Source of the DNA: Diogma glabrata
Lineage: Eukaryota; Arthropoda; Insecta; Diptera; Cylindrotomidae
Direction: 5' to 3'
Length of the DNA: 64,000 nucleotides
Assembly: GCA_963693315.1 (NCBI GenBank)
Contig: OY856186.1
Coordinates: 286,026,492 to 286,090,491 of the forward strand
Position numbers and translations under genes: made by a program. The notes beneath the pieces were generated by a model that was given only the letters and a program-made list of their open reading frames with translations, was not told the origin of the DNA and did not search any database. Of this stretch, positions 12,067-23,091 are shown in pieces; the stretch's first letter is position 1, and the number at the start of each line of letters is the position of its first letter.

Positions 12067-12396
12067 TTGTGGTTGACCAATGTACCTCCCTATTTTCTAA
12101 ATAAATATTGTATGGAAAACAATAAAGTTTTAGATGAGGGCGATGCTTCTCCAAACGCATCACATAAACTAACAACAAACCTGTGCACCATGTCCTACTC
12201 TAGGCTCATGACTGATTCATCAGCTGATCCTAAACCAGACAGCACACATGCCATGTCTGACTCTAGGATCATGCCTGATTTATCAGCTTATCCTAATTCG
12301 GATAGTACACACACCATGTCTGACTCTAGGGTAATGCCTGATTCACCAGCTTACTCTAAGACAGAACACCTGTACGATATAGACAAAAATCTCTAG
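12067..12396 (+). pseudogene. LINE ORF1-region remnant with three 21-residue repeats
   Basis: An open frame upstream of the endonuclease. It contains three in-frame copies of a 63-bp unit starting at 12190, 12253 and 12316, each encoding a variant of TMSDSRIMPDLSAYPNSDST. There is no zinc knuckle or RRM, so it is only assigned to ORF1 by position. The repeat is Ser/Asp/Pro rich and likely disordered. The frame stops shortly before the endonuclease begins at about 12407. Confidence 0.45.
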
Positions 12397-12406
12397 TGCC
12401 TAAATT

Positions 12407-13433
12407 AAGCTGCGTTCAGATTAATCTGCACAGATCAGAAATGGCCTCAGTTAATTTGAACCGGTTAATTGAACAGGATGCTCACGATCTTGCATTCATA
12501 TAGGAGCCATGGGCAGACAGTAAAAGAATAAAAGATTTATCGTCAAACAAAAATACAAAACTGATCTATTTCTCAGGAAAGACCGAGAACCGTGATTCTT
12601 TTCAACAAACATCCGAAAATATTTCCATTGAATGAATTTATCTGCAGAGATCTTATAACAGTCCAGATTGAAATTTATTTTCCTCGGGGTGGATTTCATA
12701 AATTCATTTTAGCTTCTGCATACGTCCCGGGGGATGAGGACGAGACACCACCAGAAGTGGTAGAGAAACTCATCAAGTATTGCAACAATAACAACTATAA
12801 CCTCATAATAGCGTGTGATGCTAACGCTCATCCCACCTTGGGAAGTAGTAACATTAACACAAAAGGCGAGCGTCTGCTTCAATTTTTGTATACAAACAAT
12901 ATGTTTATTGCAAACAAATGTAGTGAGCCTACCCTTAGAAACGCAATCAGATGTGAGGTCCTTGACCTCACTTTAACTAAAATAAACGCTATACTAACCA
13001 TATTAAGAACTGGCATATTTCGAAGGAAGCTTCTATGTCTGATCATGCTTATATATGTTTCAACATAGAACACTACCCGAAGAGTATCCAGTACTTTAGA
13101 AACCCGAGAAAAACCAACTGGGAACTTTACACAACATATCTTCATAATAATGTAAATAGTTGCGGCAGTATCAACTCCACATTTGAGCTTGACTCTGCAG
13201 CAAATAATTTACAAGAAATTATCACTGAAGCATATAACCTTAATACTCCAATAACTCAAACCAAAAGATGCAGAGATGTGCCTTGGTGGAATGGTAACTT
13301 CGAGAGGACAAAGAATAAAGTTCGTAAGCTCTTTAACAGAGCAAAAACAACAAATAATTGTACAGAGTACCGAGTAGCTCTAACCAATTATAATAAAGAA
13401 CTCAGACAATCAAAAAGAAATAGCTAGAAAGAG
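12407..13433 (+). pseudogene. LINE endonuclease domain (exonuclease-endonuclease-phosphatase fold), broken
   Basis: Translated pieces give VQINLHRSEMA (first strand, normally QxNxxxS), EPW after an in-frame stop, IIACDANAHPTLGSS (the DxN catalytic segment) and MSDHAYICFNIEH (the SDH motif). These lie in three different frames, so at least two indels plus a stop separate them. The downstream VPWWNGNFERTKNKVRKLF is the usual linker before the reverse transcriptase. In the family this domain nicks target DNA to prime reverse transcription. It is inactive here. Confidence 0.75.
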
Positions 13434-13689
13434 CTCTGCAATACGATAGATAATCTGCTTGCTGCAGCTCGACTCCAAAAATTGATGTCGTCTGATCACA
13501 CAAATCCTCTAGGCTCAATCTGCAAACCAAATGGTACGTAAACCACCAGCTGCATTGAGACACTAGATACTTTATTTCAATTCAAACCCACTTTCCGGCT
13601 CAATAAAATGGAGCACGGAAGATAATGCCAACCAAGCCGTACATCTTCTAGATCCTGCAATTGAAAGTACTGCAGATCATTTAGCCAAC

Positions 13690-14640
13690 ACAATTTTCAC
13701 CCCCAACAAAGCAAGCCGGGCTACATAATCCTTCGGTCCATATAAATCTCCGGGAGCTGATGGAATTTTTTCCGGTATTTCTGCAAAAGGGTCTAACAAT
13801 CATCCTTCCATATCTCATGCGTTTGTTCAAAGCAAGCTTTCGCATTGCTTACATTCCTCAGATATGGCGAGAAACTAAAGTTGTTTTTATACCCAAGCCA
13901 GGAAAAAAACCAAATGAAGCCAAATTATACAGACCTATAAGTCTTACATCTTTTCTATTAAAAATAATGGAAAAGATGTGGGACTATTACATCACATCCG
14001 TCATGTATGTCTTAAACAAAACCCTCTCAACTCTAGCCAGCACGCTTATCGGACTGGGATCTATCTACTGAAACGGCGTTGCACAAAATGATGAAAAAAA
14101 TTGAAAGCACCCTAAACTACAAGAAGGCACTTGTAGGTACATTTATGGACAAACAAGGAGCCTTTGACAATGTCCACTTCAATGCTATCATTAAAATGGC
14201 CACAAAGAAAAATATAAACCCGAATATTATTGCGTGGATTATCAAGATGCTACAGAGTCGGAAAATAATGGCTACACTAGGTGATTATTCGGTAACTGTT
14301 ACTGCATCTAGAAGCTGCCCGCAAGGGTGCGTGCTCTCTCCACTGCTTAGGCTAATGGTGGCTGATGATCTCACCAAGCTAAATGATTCCGGCTTCAACC
14401 CTGTAGGCTATGCCGACGACTTGGCAGTCATGGTTAGAGTGAAACATGACTCCATTGTAACTGGTCGAACCCAGACGGCTCTTAATCTTGTATCAAAGTG
14501 GTGCAACAGATTGGGACTGTCGATCAACTCCCAAAAACAAGTATTGTCGTTTTCACAAACAGCAGAAACTTTAATTTCATTTCTCCTGTTCTAAACGGCG
14601 ATCCAATACAAACATCAAAAGAGGTTAGATATTTAGGTGT
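13690..14640 (+). pseudogene. LINE reverse transcriptase domain, frameshifted
   Basis: Motifs in order: SPGADGI near 13750; WRETKVVFIPKPGK and YRPISLTS (13865-13950); MDKQGAFDNV, the first catalytic Asp region (14145); SCPQGCVLSPLL (14315); and GYADDLAVM, the catalytic YADD (14408). The ORFs 13760-14071 and 14079-14594 are in different frames, and the fingers/palm joint is damaged. The YADD box itself is intact. The role in the live family is target-primed reverse transcription. This copy cannot make a full protein. Confidence 0.85.
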
Positions 14641-14979
14641 GATCCTGGATAGCAAACTAACCTGAGTGAAGTTCCACTCACACCTGAAATATATCTCCGA
14701 TAAGGCAAACAAAGTTTTCTTCACATGCAGATACCTGTTTGGGAAGACATGCGGTCTTAGCCCAAAAATTATACTTTGGTTGCACCAATGGAGCAATGGA
14801 GATTCTTCTAAAGCTTTCTCCATTGCACCTACATGTAAAATCTGTAGCGGTGTTGAGCGTTCATAGACTGCAGAAGGGTTTAAGCCGGGTAACAGAAGGG
14901 TTTAAGCCGGGTAATCTAACCGGACACCTTAAAATCCTTGCTGAATTACAAGCTGAACTGCATACATACCATATTTCGG

Positions 14980-16001
14980 ATTGTATGCCAAAAACAATAG
15001 ATTTAGACAGGCACTTTGATGTCAAGATATTGGCCAGAAATCGTATTAAAAACTACACACGGTCACTGCCACATAACGCCAGCATCTGGTACACAGATGG
15101 TTCTCGAACCAATGTGGGAACGAGAGCAGAAGTGTTTTGTCCTAGAACAAGGCACCACAACCCATATTTCAAGCCGAAATTTTTGCCATTAGCAGCTGCG
15201 CTTTCCTATGTCCGCGTTCCTGAAAGATAATAGACACTTTTTGTGAATTTTGTGTATGGATATTTAAATTGTAAAACTGTAGATTTTTTGAATGAAATTA
15301 AAGAATAAAGAATAATAATAATAAAAAAAAAAATAATAATAATAATACCAAAATATTGAAATATATATTATCTCTGGCATCCAAGCCTCTTGGCACTAAA
15401 ATCTACGCGTTTTGATTCAAAACTGGTATGGGAATGCTACCACAATCTACTAAAAGTCTCCTGCAATAATAGAGTCACACTTGTGTGGGTACCTAGCCAC
15501 ACAGGAATACAAGGAAATGCTATTGCTGACGCTTTAGCAAAGCAAGGTGCCAATAAAAAGTTTGTTGGACCGGAGCCATGCTTCGGAATGGCCAAGGGTT
15601 CGCTCAAAAGCACAATCCCAACATGGGAACAGGAACAGAATGCTAAATTATGGAGAAGAAGAGAGGGACTAGTACACTCCAAGAAGTTTCTAGGTAACCT
15701 TCCTGTTGCACCCTTAAAAACAATCGACTTAAACAGAGAGTCTCTAAGAATTTTAACGTGGTGCGTTACTGGACATGGTCCTTTAAACCACCATCTTAAT
15801 AAAATGGGCCTTATTGTTTCCGACAGATGTAGATTCTGCTACTCGAACGCGGAAACGATGGAACACGTCATCTGCAGCTGTCCTGAACTCTCTTGGCACA
15901 GATACAACCAACTTGGTCATAGAAGACTAACACATCCACTACCACAAAACGTCACTCCAATTGAGCTAATTAATTTTATTAAAAGTCTCAACTTAGATTA
16001 G
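14980..16001 (+). pseudogene. LINE RNase H domain and C-terminal zinc knuckle, split by an insertion
   Basis: ASIWYTDGSRTN (about 15090) is the first RNase H Asp motif. The rest resumes near 15375 with LALKSTRFDSKLVWECY, then VTLVWVPSHTGIQGN and ADALAKQGA (the last two acidic/His motifs). The C-terminus has CRFCYSNAETMEHVICSC (CCHC type) and SWHRYNQLG, a layout typical of RNase H-bearing LINEs. The frame 15390-16001 is a clean 203-residue stretch. Between the halves sits a different retroelement end. Confidence 0.8.
15141..15352 (+). mobile_element. 5'-truncated retroelement tail inserted in the LINE RNase H
   Basis: After VFC the frame switches to PRTRHHNPYFKPKFLPLAAA, which is not RNase H. 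It ends in two stops, a short 3' UTR with AATTAAAGAATAAAG, and an (AAT)n/A tail at about 15308-15350. This is the form of a 5'-truncated non-LTR insertion. RNase H resumes immediately after. The parent family is not identified. Confidence 0.55.
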
Positions 16002-16585
16002 AGAATACAACCAGTAACGGCACAGACGACGACTGGCCATCCAAGGCCTCTCAAGGACCTCCAATATTAAAAAAAAAGGAAGTAATCAACATTAAGACCG
16101 TTTATCAGAAGCAAATAAATTGAAAACCTCAAAGACATATCCCGTGTTCTTGACTATTGTGCTCTTGACACTATAAATCTTTTCAATAGAGACAGGCGAA
16201 TTTTCCAAACAATTTAAATCAGATTTTTGAAATTTCATTTTAAGTCTGGGATCTAGCATTGAAAATAATGACTTATTTTCGCAATACGTCGAAAATCTTC
16301 TCAATTGAAGACTGAAATTGATCTACGGAGGTCTGGATTGCTCCAAAGGAACTGCTTGTCCTTGTCTTAGCTTAAAAATAGTTTCATTGTTTGAACGAAT
16401 TATTATTGAACAAATTGCTTCTCGTTTGCTTGCTTCTAAAGTGATTTCTTCAAATGATTTTATCAGTTGCACAATTTTCCCAAGTGGCCACTGATAATCA
16501 GTTAACGTAGGTATGTGTCCACCATCTACACCAAATATTACACGCGTTTTTTGTTCTACAATATTTCTTTCCAGCATGTAATTAG

Positions 16586-17899
16586 TAGTGATTGCAAATT
16601 ACCCGATTTCAAATTACCCGGTTACTCGATTAGTATTTTCCAAATTACCCGGATTACCCGGATAACCCGGGTAGTTATAATAGTTATTTACATATCTAGG
16701 GCTGAAAGTAAAAGATTACGCCAGCGGTTCATATTGAAGCCCGACGCGAAGCGAGGGCTTTTATTGAACCAAGGGCGTAATCTTCCTTTCAGCCTGAGTG
16801 TATGTACAACGTTTTACGCACAACTGCACAACTTTATTTCAGTATAAATCAATTTTTGAATTTTTTAAACTCGCTAGACATTTTGAAAATTATGCTAAAC
16901 ATGCCATGATTTTCTCTATAAACTACAATACTTACAATACTACAATACTACAATACAATAATTTATTTGTTTGTTCTAATTTTATGAATATTTTACGGGT
17001 GATTATTTTACGGGCGGTAAAGTAGAAAAATATATTAATATTTCATATAGCAACGGGATTTTATTTTACGGATGTAAAGTTCAACTTTCAGCCACGATAA
17101 CTAGGATGTAAAATGTGTTTTACGATTCGTTTGTGCGTAAAAGAATTAAAAGATGAAAAGCAATAAAAAAAACCTCACAGTAGTGTACTAAAAATTGATC
17201 ATTTTTTAATTGTAAAATAATATTTCAAAAATATTAAAGCATTTAGGGTAGCTGTACTCATCCGATTTCGTTTTTTTTTTTAAATTCCTGCAATAGGAAA
17301 AGCCCGCTCCGATAAAGTGGATGTTGGCTTCAAGACCAATAACGATTGATTTAAATTTTCTATCATTTTTTTCGGTTTCCTTTATTTACATACAACATTT
17401 TCAGCTCTTTATCAACTGTAGTACCCCTGTTATCTATAGTAGATCTTGTGTAGACAGCAATACATTTTTGATGTTGTAAATTTTCAATATTATAATTAGC
17501 CGCATCATTATCCGATTTGATTTTTCATTGCTGACTTATTTCCCCATTTAGTTGAAATTATTCGTGCGCATCCAACAACGTGGCACCTAGATTTATCTGA
17601 TGACATTTTCTTGAACTGGTCCCAAACTTTCGATGACACTTATTTTAATTATTAGCTTAAATCTTAAATAAAACTTATCATAATATATTTACCGTTTCTA
17701 TTTTAAACTAAAGCATAAAAAATAATTTAAATTTGCAAAAAGAGAATGAACTGAATTTTATTTTGTAAATTTTATTGAGAAAAAACTGGACCTTTTGTTG
17801 TTCGGGTATTCGACCAAAATATCCGGATATTAAATACCCGAAAAATCCTCCTAAATACCCGGGTATCCGGGTACGCGGATACCAAGATTGCAAACACTA
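16586..17899 (-). mobile_element. Internally deleted hAT with perfect 8-bp TSD gtaattag
   Basis: The ends TAGTGATTGCAA and (inverted) TAGTGTTTGCAA are flanked by gtaattag at 16578-16585 and 17900-17907. Subterminal ACCCGG and GGGTAT boxes cluster at both ends. On the minus strand it keeps a BED-like finger (KVWDQFKKMSSDKSRCHVVG, 17625-17566) and a dimerisation motif (TSTLSERAFPIAGI, 17325-17284), with everything between missing. It is therefore a deletion derivative of an autonomous element. It landed in the STYY codons of the hAT gene at 16092-18690, so it is the younger of the two. Confidence 0.85.
16697..17105. repeat. Nested hairpin-bearing insertion with GGCTGAAAGT ends
   Basis: CTAGGGCTGAAAGTAAAAG at the left faces the inverse of GTTCAACTTTCAGCC near 17090. 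At 16708-16795 a long hairpin pairs AGATTACGCC..GGTTCA..GAAGCCC with GGGCTT..TGAACC..GGGCGTAATCT around a GC-rich loop (GACGCGAAGCGA). No TSD could be fixed. Confidence 0.45.
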
Positions 17900-19071
17900 G
17901 TAATTAGTATGTTGAATTCCAACGAGTAGGCACATCCTGAATTAATTTGTGTTTCTTTAAACCAAGTTGTTCCTGTAATTCTGTCAGTTTATGTACAGCG
18001 GTAGCAGAATAATGAAAATGTTTTACAATATTTCGACTAACTGCGCTAATATTTTTCACTGCCTGCTGAAAAAAAATATGCATTCATTCTAAACAACAAT
18101 TCCGAACTCCGTACCATATTTGCTCCAGAATCTCGTAATACTAAGAAAATTTTATCATTTGTCAACATATAATGTGCAACCATGTTGTTTAATTCTTCAA
18201 TAATCTGTGCACCTGCGTGCGAATCTTTAAAAGGGACAATTCTCAAAACTGCTCTTTTTTGTTGAAATTGATTTGACCACCAGTGGTATGTTTAATGTTA
18301 CACTCAAAAATGGAGTATTTGTTGTAGTCGTCCAAACATCAGTGGTTAAAGAAACATACTTGGCATCAGCAAGAGATTGAATAATTTCGTTTGTGTCTTT
18401 AGATATGGGATCATTATGCTCCACGTCTTTTACAATTCTACTATTTCATTAAAAATTGATTGGTTTTTTTGGTAGAAAATTTGATTGCTGCCGATGAACA
18501 TCTCGCATCTACATTTTGCTCTTTAGCTCACTAGTTTGTTTTGCATATTCATTAGGGTGAAACTTTTTAGATGATTCCTCATATTAGTTGTTGTAAAATT
18601 TGTAGGCGTTTTCCCTCCTCTTGATATGGAAACGAATGGCACGCAGCAAATACTTTTATCCACTTTAAAAAAATCCACACAATGCTTGGAGCCATAATAG
18701 ATTTAAGTTTTAAGTTAATTGAAATAGAAATTTTACTAAAATTACAGACACGTTGTTAGTATTTAGAGCAAACAATAAAGTTTAGTTAACAACGTTCAGT
18801 GTGTATTAAATATTAAAGGGGCTCAAATGATGATACGGTTAAAATAATTATCATTTGTTTGACTATGATTCCTTTATAAAACTTGTTAGCGGTTTGGTTG
18901 GCAGATTCAGTTAAAATCGATTTGATGTTCATGGAAATACTTCGTGGTGTATTGTATTAACAATTGTTTAAATCGCATATTATATAAACAATTAATCGGT
19001 AGCCGATTAATCGGTATCGGCCGATAAATTTAGCCGTATAATCGGTCATTTTGCTTATCGGTGCAACCCTA

Positions 19072-19915
19072 ATACTTATTTAAAGTTGATTCTCCCATTA
19101 TTTGTCTGTGCAAACAGTCAAACTCTTGAGATCGCTCACTGTCATAGTGACAGAATGCTGAGAGATTTCTATTTCATAGTGAGAGAATGCAGAGAAAAAA
19201 ACACAACCAATTTTTTGATTATTTCCTCTGTTTTATTTGTTGATTTTGAAACAATAAACAGTTTTTGTCAAATAAGTATAGTGAAAATAATGTACTTTGA
19301 ACTGAAATTTACTCAATTTTTTTGCCGGCCGGATTTCATGATATCGATTATTTGCCGGTCTAAAATATTGCCGTTAACGGAAATTCACCAACCGGCGCTC
19401 ATGATACCGGCTAAGGTTTGGACGCGTTTTAAAATTCAAACTATTTCAAGCAGAAATAAGAATTTAAAAAGATCATTGCTGAGTTTTGTATTTTCACAGA
19501 GATAGCAGCTTAAATGGGTGTCCTATAATAATATCAGTGTAACCCACACTGAAAAAAACATGTTCTATTTTCAATCGAAATGCAGTTGTCTTAACTTTAC
19601 AGTGCAGGCAAAAAAAGCGAATAGAACTACGAAATTGTTTTAACAACTCTACAATAATAGGACGATGTAGTTGAGGCAATCACACTTAATATTATTATGT
19701 AAAAATAAAAAATAGTTCAATTAATTTCAACTAAGTACATACTTCATTTTTAAAATAAAAATTCATCATATAAGGCCAAAGAAAATTTGTTTCATCGAAA
19801 TGGTTACATATGAACTTTATCCAACTACTGTTATATTGGATATATCAATTTATATTTTAAATAAACGTCATGCCGTTGTCAGGAAAATGTTTTCATGTAG
19901 TTCACGATGAAATTG
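19072..19915. other. Spacer with small direct repeats
   Basis: CATAGTGA.AGAATGC is duplicated about 34 bp apart at 19143-19195, and GCCGG-rich boxes occur at 19322-19420. The ORF 19086-19505 spans these and shows no family motif. Confidence 0.4.
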
Positions 19916-20599
19916 TTTTTTTTTTTTTTTTTTAAATAAAATGTGATGTGTAGTAGGCATTACAATATGTGTCACAACAACACATAAAAACCTTTTAAGA
20001 CCAAGGTCCCACAACAACATGCGTTCTAAGGATGTCAATGGACGCAAATCTGTTTTTTTTTGTTTTTTTTAATATTTTTTTGTTAAATAATGGATAACTA
20101 AACCATAAATCCTATCACATATAAAATATGACATAGGCCAATATTTCGTGATAGGATAGGGAAAATAAAAATAAAATAAGAGGTAAAACGCAAATTTGTT
20201 TTAAAAATTTGCAGGAACAAAACTAAAATTGGTTTGCCAATAGTCCAGCTAATGGCATAATCCTTGATTATGGAACACAATATATTTTTCAATGATTAAG
20301 GCTCAGATATATAGTTATATGGAGGCTCGTTTCTTCGAGCAAGCTACAGCGTTCCAGCATCAAGGAATATTCATTAGCTAAGATTGAGAGTGCTACCGTT
20401 GACTGAATACAGTTCATCCGCCAGCACCCCTAAGATATCACCTTGGCTAGTGATATCTCACTGCTATTGCCAGTGGTATGTGATATCTCACGTTAACTCA
20501 TATGCCAATAGCAGGGACTGGAGTACGCGGGGTTGTCACACCCGTGGATCAAAAAATAGAAAAAAATTAACAAATTAATAAAAACTGATCCCTCCATGC
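19916..20599 (-). mobile_element. Retroposon-like family, copy B
   Basis: Full-length copy in reverse orientation: a poly-T (A tail) at 19916-19933, then AAATAAAATGTGATGTGTAG, ending AACTGATCCCTCCATGC at 20599. It is over 90% identical by eye to copy C. It holds the internal inverted repeat CTGCTATTG..CAATAGCAG around GTGATATCTCAC. No coding potential. Confidence 0.75.
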
Positions 20600-21045
20600 G
20601 TACAAATGTTTGCAAATATTTTTTCTTTGTTTGAATAATAAACTGCTAAATTCGAGATGAGGTTGTCATTACTTCAATTTTTTGTTCAGTGCATAGATTC
20701 TTGCGCTTGAGACTTTTGAATACAGGCTTAAAGTCATTGGAATGGTTTTTATTGTAGTCTCTACATTTTTGTCTGAACCCTTTATCAAGAAAGGGAGTCA
20801 GTAATACTTTGACCTATTCTCAAAATAAGTTTCAGTAGCGGGTGCAGTCCTACTGGTCTCATTCTTTTATACAGGGTTGCATAAAAATTCGATTTTGTTA
20901 AAAAAATCAAAAAAATCGGATTTATTTGATTTAAATCAGTTTTTTTGATTTAAATCGGATTTTTTTGATTTTTAAAATAAATTTAGTTTAATTTGTATAA
21001 TTTTTGAAGAATATCCACTCTTTTGAAGAAGTCGTCCTATATCTA

Positions 21046-21731
21046 TTTTTTTTTTTTTTTTTTTTTTTAATAAAATGTGATGTGTAGTAGGCATTACAAT
21101 ATGTGTCACAACAACACATAAAAACCTTTTAAGACCAAGGTCCCACAACAACATGCGTTCTAGGGATGTTAATGGACGCAAATCTGTTTTTTTTTGTTTT
21201 TTTAATATTTTTTGTTAAATAATGGACAACTAAACTATAAATCCTATCACATATAAAATATGACATAGGCCAATATTTCGTGATAGGATAGGGAAAATAA
21301 AAATAAAATAAGAGATAAAAAGCAAATTTGTTTTAAAAATTTGCAGGAACAAAACTAAAATTGGTTTGCCAATAGTCCAGCTAATGGCATAATCCTTGAT
21401 TATGGGACGCAGTATATTTTTCAATGATTAAAGCTCAGATATATAGTTATATGAAAGCTCGTTTCTTCGAGCAAGCTACAGCGTTCCAGCATCAAGGAAT
21501 ATTCATTAACTAAGATTGAAAGTGCTACCGTTGACTGAATACAGTTCATCCGCCAGCACCCCTAAGATATCACCTTGGCTGGTGATATCTCACTGCTATT
21601 GCCAGTGGTATGTGATATCTCACGTTAACTCATGTGCCAATAACAGGGACTGGAGTACGCGGGGTTGTCACACCCGTGGATCAAAAAATAGAAAAAAATT
21701 AACAAATTAATAAAAACTGATCCCTCCATGC
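21046..21731 (-). mobile_element. Retroposon-like family, copy C
   Basis: Poly-T start (21046-21068), then the same body as copy B, ending CTCCATGC at 21731. It lies in the left half of the CAGGGTTGCA MITE, so it was inserted after that element. Target duplication not clear. Confidence 0.75.
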
Positions 21732-22307
21732 AGAGACTATATTCCTATGCTACGTTATCTACTTTTATAAATCATTAGCTTCGGTTGTATAAAAGTAAAG
21801 TAACAGTTTTTAGTTATTAGATTTTTACACTGAAATACTGATTGTTGTTCTAGCGACATGAAAATTGTATCTTGTCAAACGCCGATGCCAAACTATACTT
21901 TTTTGTCATCTGTCATGAATGGTGAGCGCATCTCGCATTTCGATAATCCTTGTCTGAGTTCTTTTAAGTTTGAAGAAAAATCAAAGAACATTTGATAGTA
22001 CCTGTGGTAGCTATTCAACCAAGGCTTGAATATATCCGGAATTCTGATGTTTGGGACAATGCCAAAAAGTAGCTTTTCGCATTCAATGCTTTCGGTAAAA
22101 AAGCAACTATGGTTGTTCTTATACTTGTCAGTTTTTAGCTCAATAAATCACATGGTTGTATTATTTACTATTCAAAAGTTATGTGGAATCACCTCTCAGT
22201 TAACAATCTCGAGAGCCATGGTAGCAGATTTGAAAAGGTTTTTATATTAAATTAAATTTTTAATTTATTTTAAATTTGCCCAAATTTTCTAAAGGATTTC
22301 TAAAAGG

Positions 22308-22945
22308 GAATGGTTTTTGTTGATTTGTAAATTTTTTTATTTTTGATCTACGGATGTGACAACCTCGCGTACTCTATTCCCTGCTATTACCATAAGAGTT
22401 TATATGTCAATAGAAGTGAGATATTACTAGCCAAGGTGATATCTAAGGGAGGTTGGACGGATGAGCTGTATTCAGTCAATGCTAGTGTTCTCAACGTCAG
22501 TTGAATACAGAATAGTCCATATTCCTTCAAGATGGCACGGTATTGCTTGCTCAAAAAAACGAGCTTATATAGATCGCTATATCTAGTCTTTTATGATTAA
22601 GGAAGACAGGACTTCACATGCTCATGGACTATACCAATGCCACTTATTGTCTTATTGGGAATACAATTTTAGTTTTGTTCGTACAAATTTGTCTAAGCAA
22701 TTTGTTTTTTGCGCTTTTTATTTTCTTTATCCTATCTTGGAATATTGGCATAAGTCATATTTTATTATGTGATAGGATTTATTGTCAATTCTTTAAGAAA
22801 CGCTTAAAAAACAACAATAAATTGCGTCCATCATCACCTTAGCACGCATGTTATTATGGGACTTTGCTCTTAAAAGGTTTCCATGTATTGTTGTGAAACA
22901 TATTGAAATTTCTACCACACAATACATTTGATTAAAAAAAAAATT
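22308..22945 (+). mobile_element. Retroposon-like family, copy D (diverged)
   Basis: Plus-strand copy with a degraded 5' end. Landmarks TTGATTTGTAAATTTTT, CGCGTACTC, GTATTCAGTCAATGC and ACACAATACATTTGATT plus an A tail are recognisable. It is more diverged than B and C, so probably older. Confidence 0.65.
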
Positions 22946-23091
22946 ATTTTAAAATTACTTAAAAATTTTTAGAAATTTCTTCAATTGATTTAAATCAATG
23001 ATTTTTTTAAAAAAATCAAGTTGATTTAAATCTGATTTAAATCACTAATTTAAATCAAATGGTTTAAATCAATGCAACCCTTGACTTTATA

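Larger units (their letters stand above)
11880..16075 (+). mobile_element. Decayed non-LTR retrotransposon with endonuclease, RT and RNase H (I-superfamily, LOA-like)
   Basis: Domains occur in the order expected of an I-superfamily LINE: an ORF1-like repeat region, an apurinic-type endonuclease, reverse transcriptase, RNase H and a C-terminal CxxC..H..C knuckle. It ends in an A-rich tail at about 16066-16075. The body is broken by several stops and frameshifts and by an inserted retroelement tail at about 15141-15352. The 5' border is approximate. Its GC content is higher than the surroundings. The 3' tail abuts the C-terminal end of a minus-strand hAT pseudogene, whose remaining C-terminal part I cannot find upstream of 11880. 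Confidence 0.8.
16092..18690 (-). pseudogene. hAT transposase pseudogene (BED-finger type), interrupted by another element
   Basis: Reading right to left: a decayed BED finger (SISRGGKTPTNFTTTNM.NHL, 18690-18540); LTTDVWTTTTNTPFLSVT (18365-18290), the first catalytic Asp region; FLVLRDSGANMV (about 18150), the second Asp; and QDVPTRWNSTY (17950-17905), the conserved hAT W box. The frame then resumes at 16577 with YMLERN, GGHIPTLTDYQWPL and the Leu-rich RNase H-fold segment, ending in MLDPRLKMKF (16247), the usual pre-dimerisation motif. Stops and frameshifts separate the pieces, and the C-terminal dimerisation domain is missing. The family performs cut-and-paste transposition; this copy is dead. 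Confidence 0.8.
16076..19071 (-). mobile_element. hAT element with TAGGGTTGCACCGATAAG end, 3' part lost
   Basis: The 5' terminus (right side) is TAGGGTTGCACCGATAAG read on the minus strand, ending at 19071 and followed by several CGGTATCGGCCGATTA boxes. The same terminus type bounds the element at 42728-45431. The gene below runs leftward and stops at the LINE tail at about 16076. A second hAT derivative sits inside at 16586-17899. Confidence 0.7.
20872..23083. mobile_element. hAT-like MITE with CAGGGTTGCA ends, carrying two retroposon copies
   Basis: CAGGGTTGCATAAAAATTC at 20872 and the inverse TGCAACCCTTG at 23083 bound arms packed with GATTTAAATC/AAAAAATC repeats. Flanks cttttata and actttata agree at 6 of 8 positions, a worn TSD. 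Most of the interior is retroposon copies C (minus) and D (plus). The 21735-22305 remainder has no recognisable transposase. Confidence 0.65.

Noticed and set aside
14524..14823. Minus-strand ORF opposite the LINE RT
   Set aside because: Shadow of the RT coding strand with no motif of its own.
19086..19505. 139-codon ORF on the plus strand
   Set aside because: Covers small direct repeats and AT-rich DNA; no family resemblance, splice support or codon signal.
19916..20599. Retroposon-like copies as solo LTRs (TGTGATG..CCATGCA read on one strand)
   Set aside because: Copies that keep the 3' end have an A-rich tail just outside the TG and some copies are 5'-truncated, which fits a retroposon better than an LTR.
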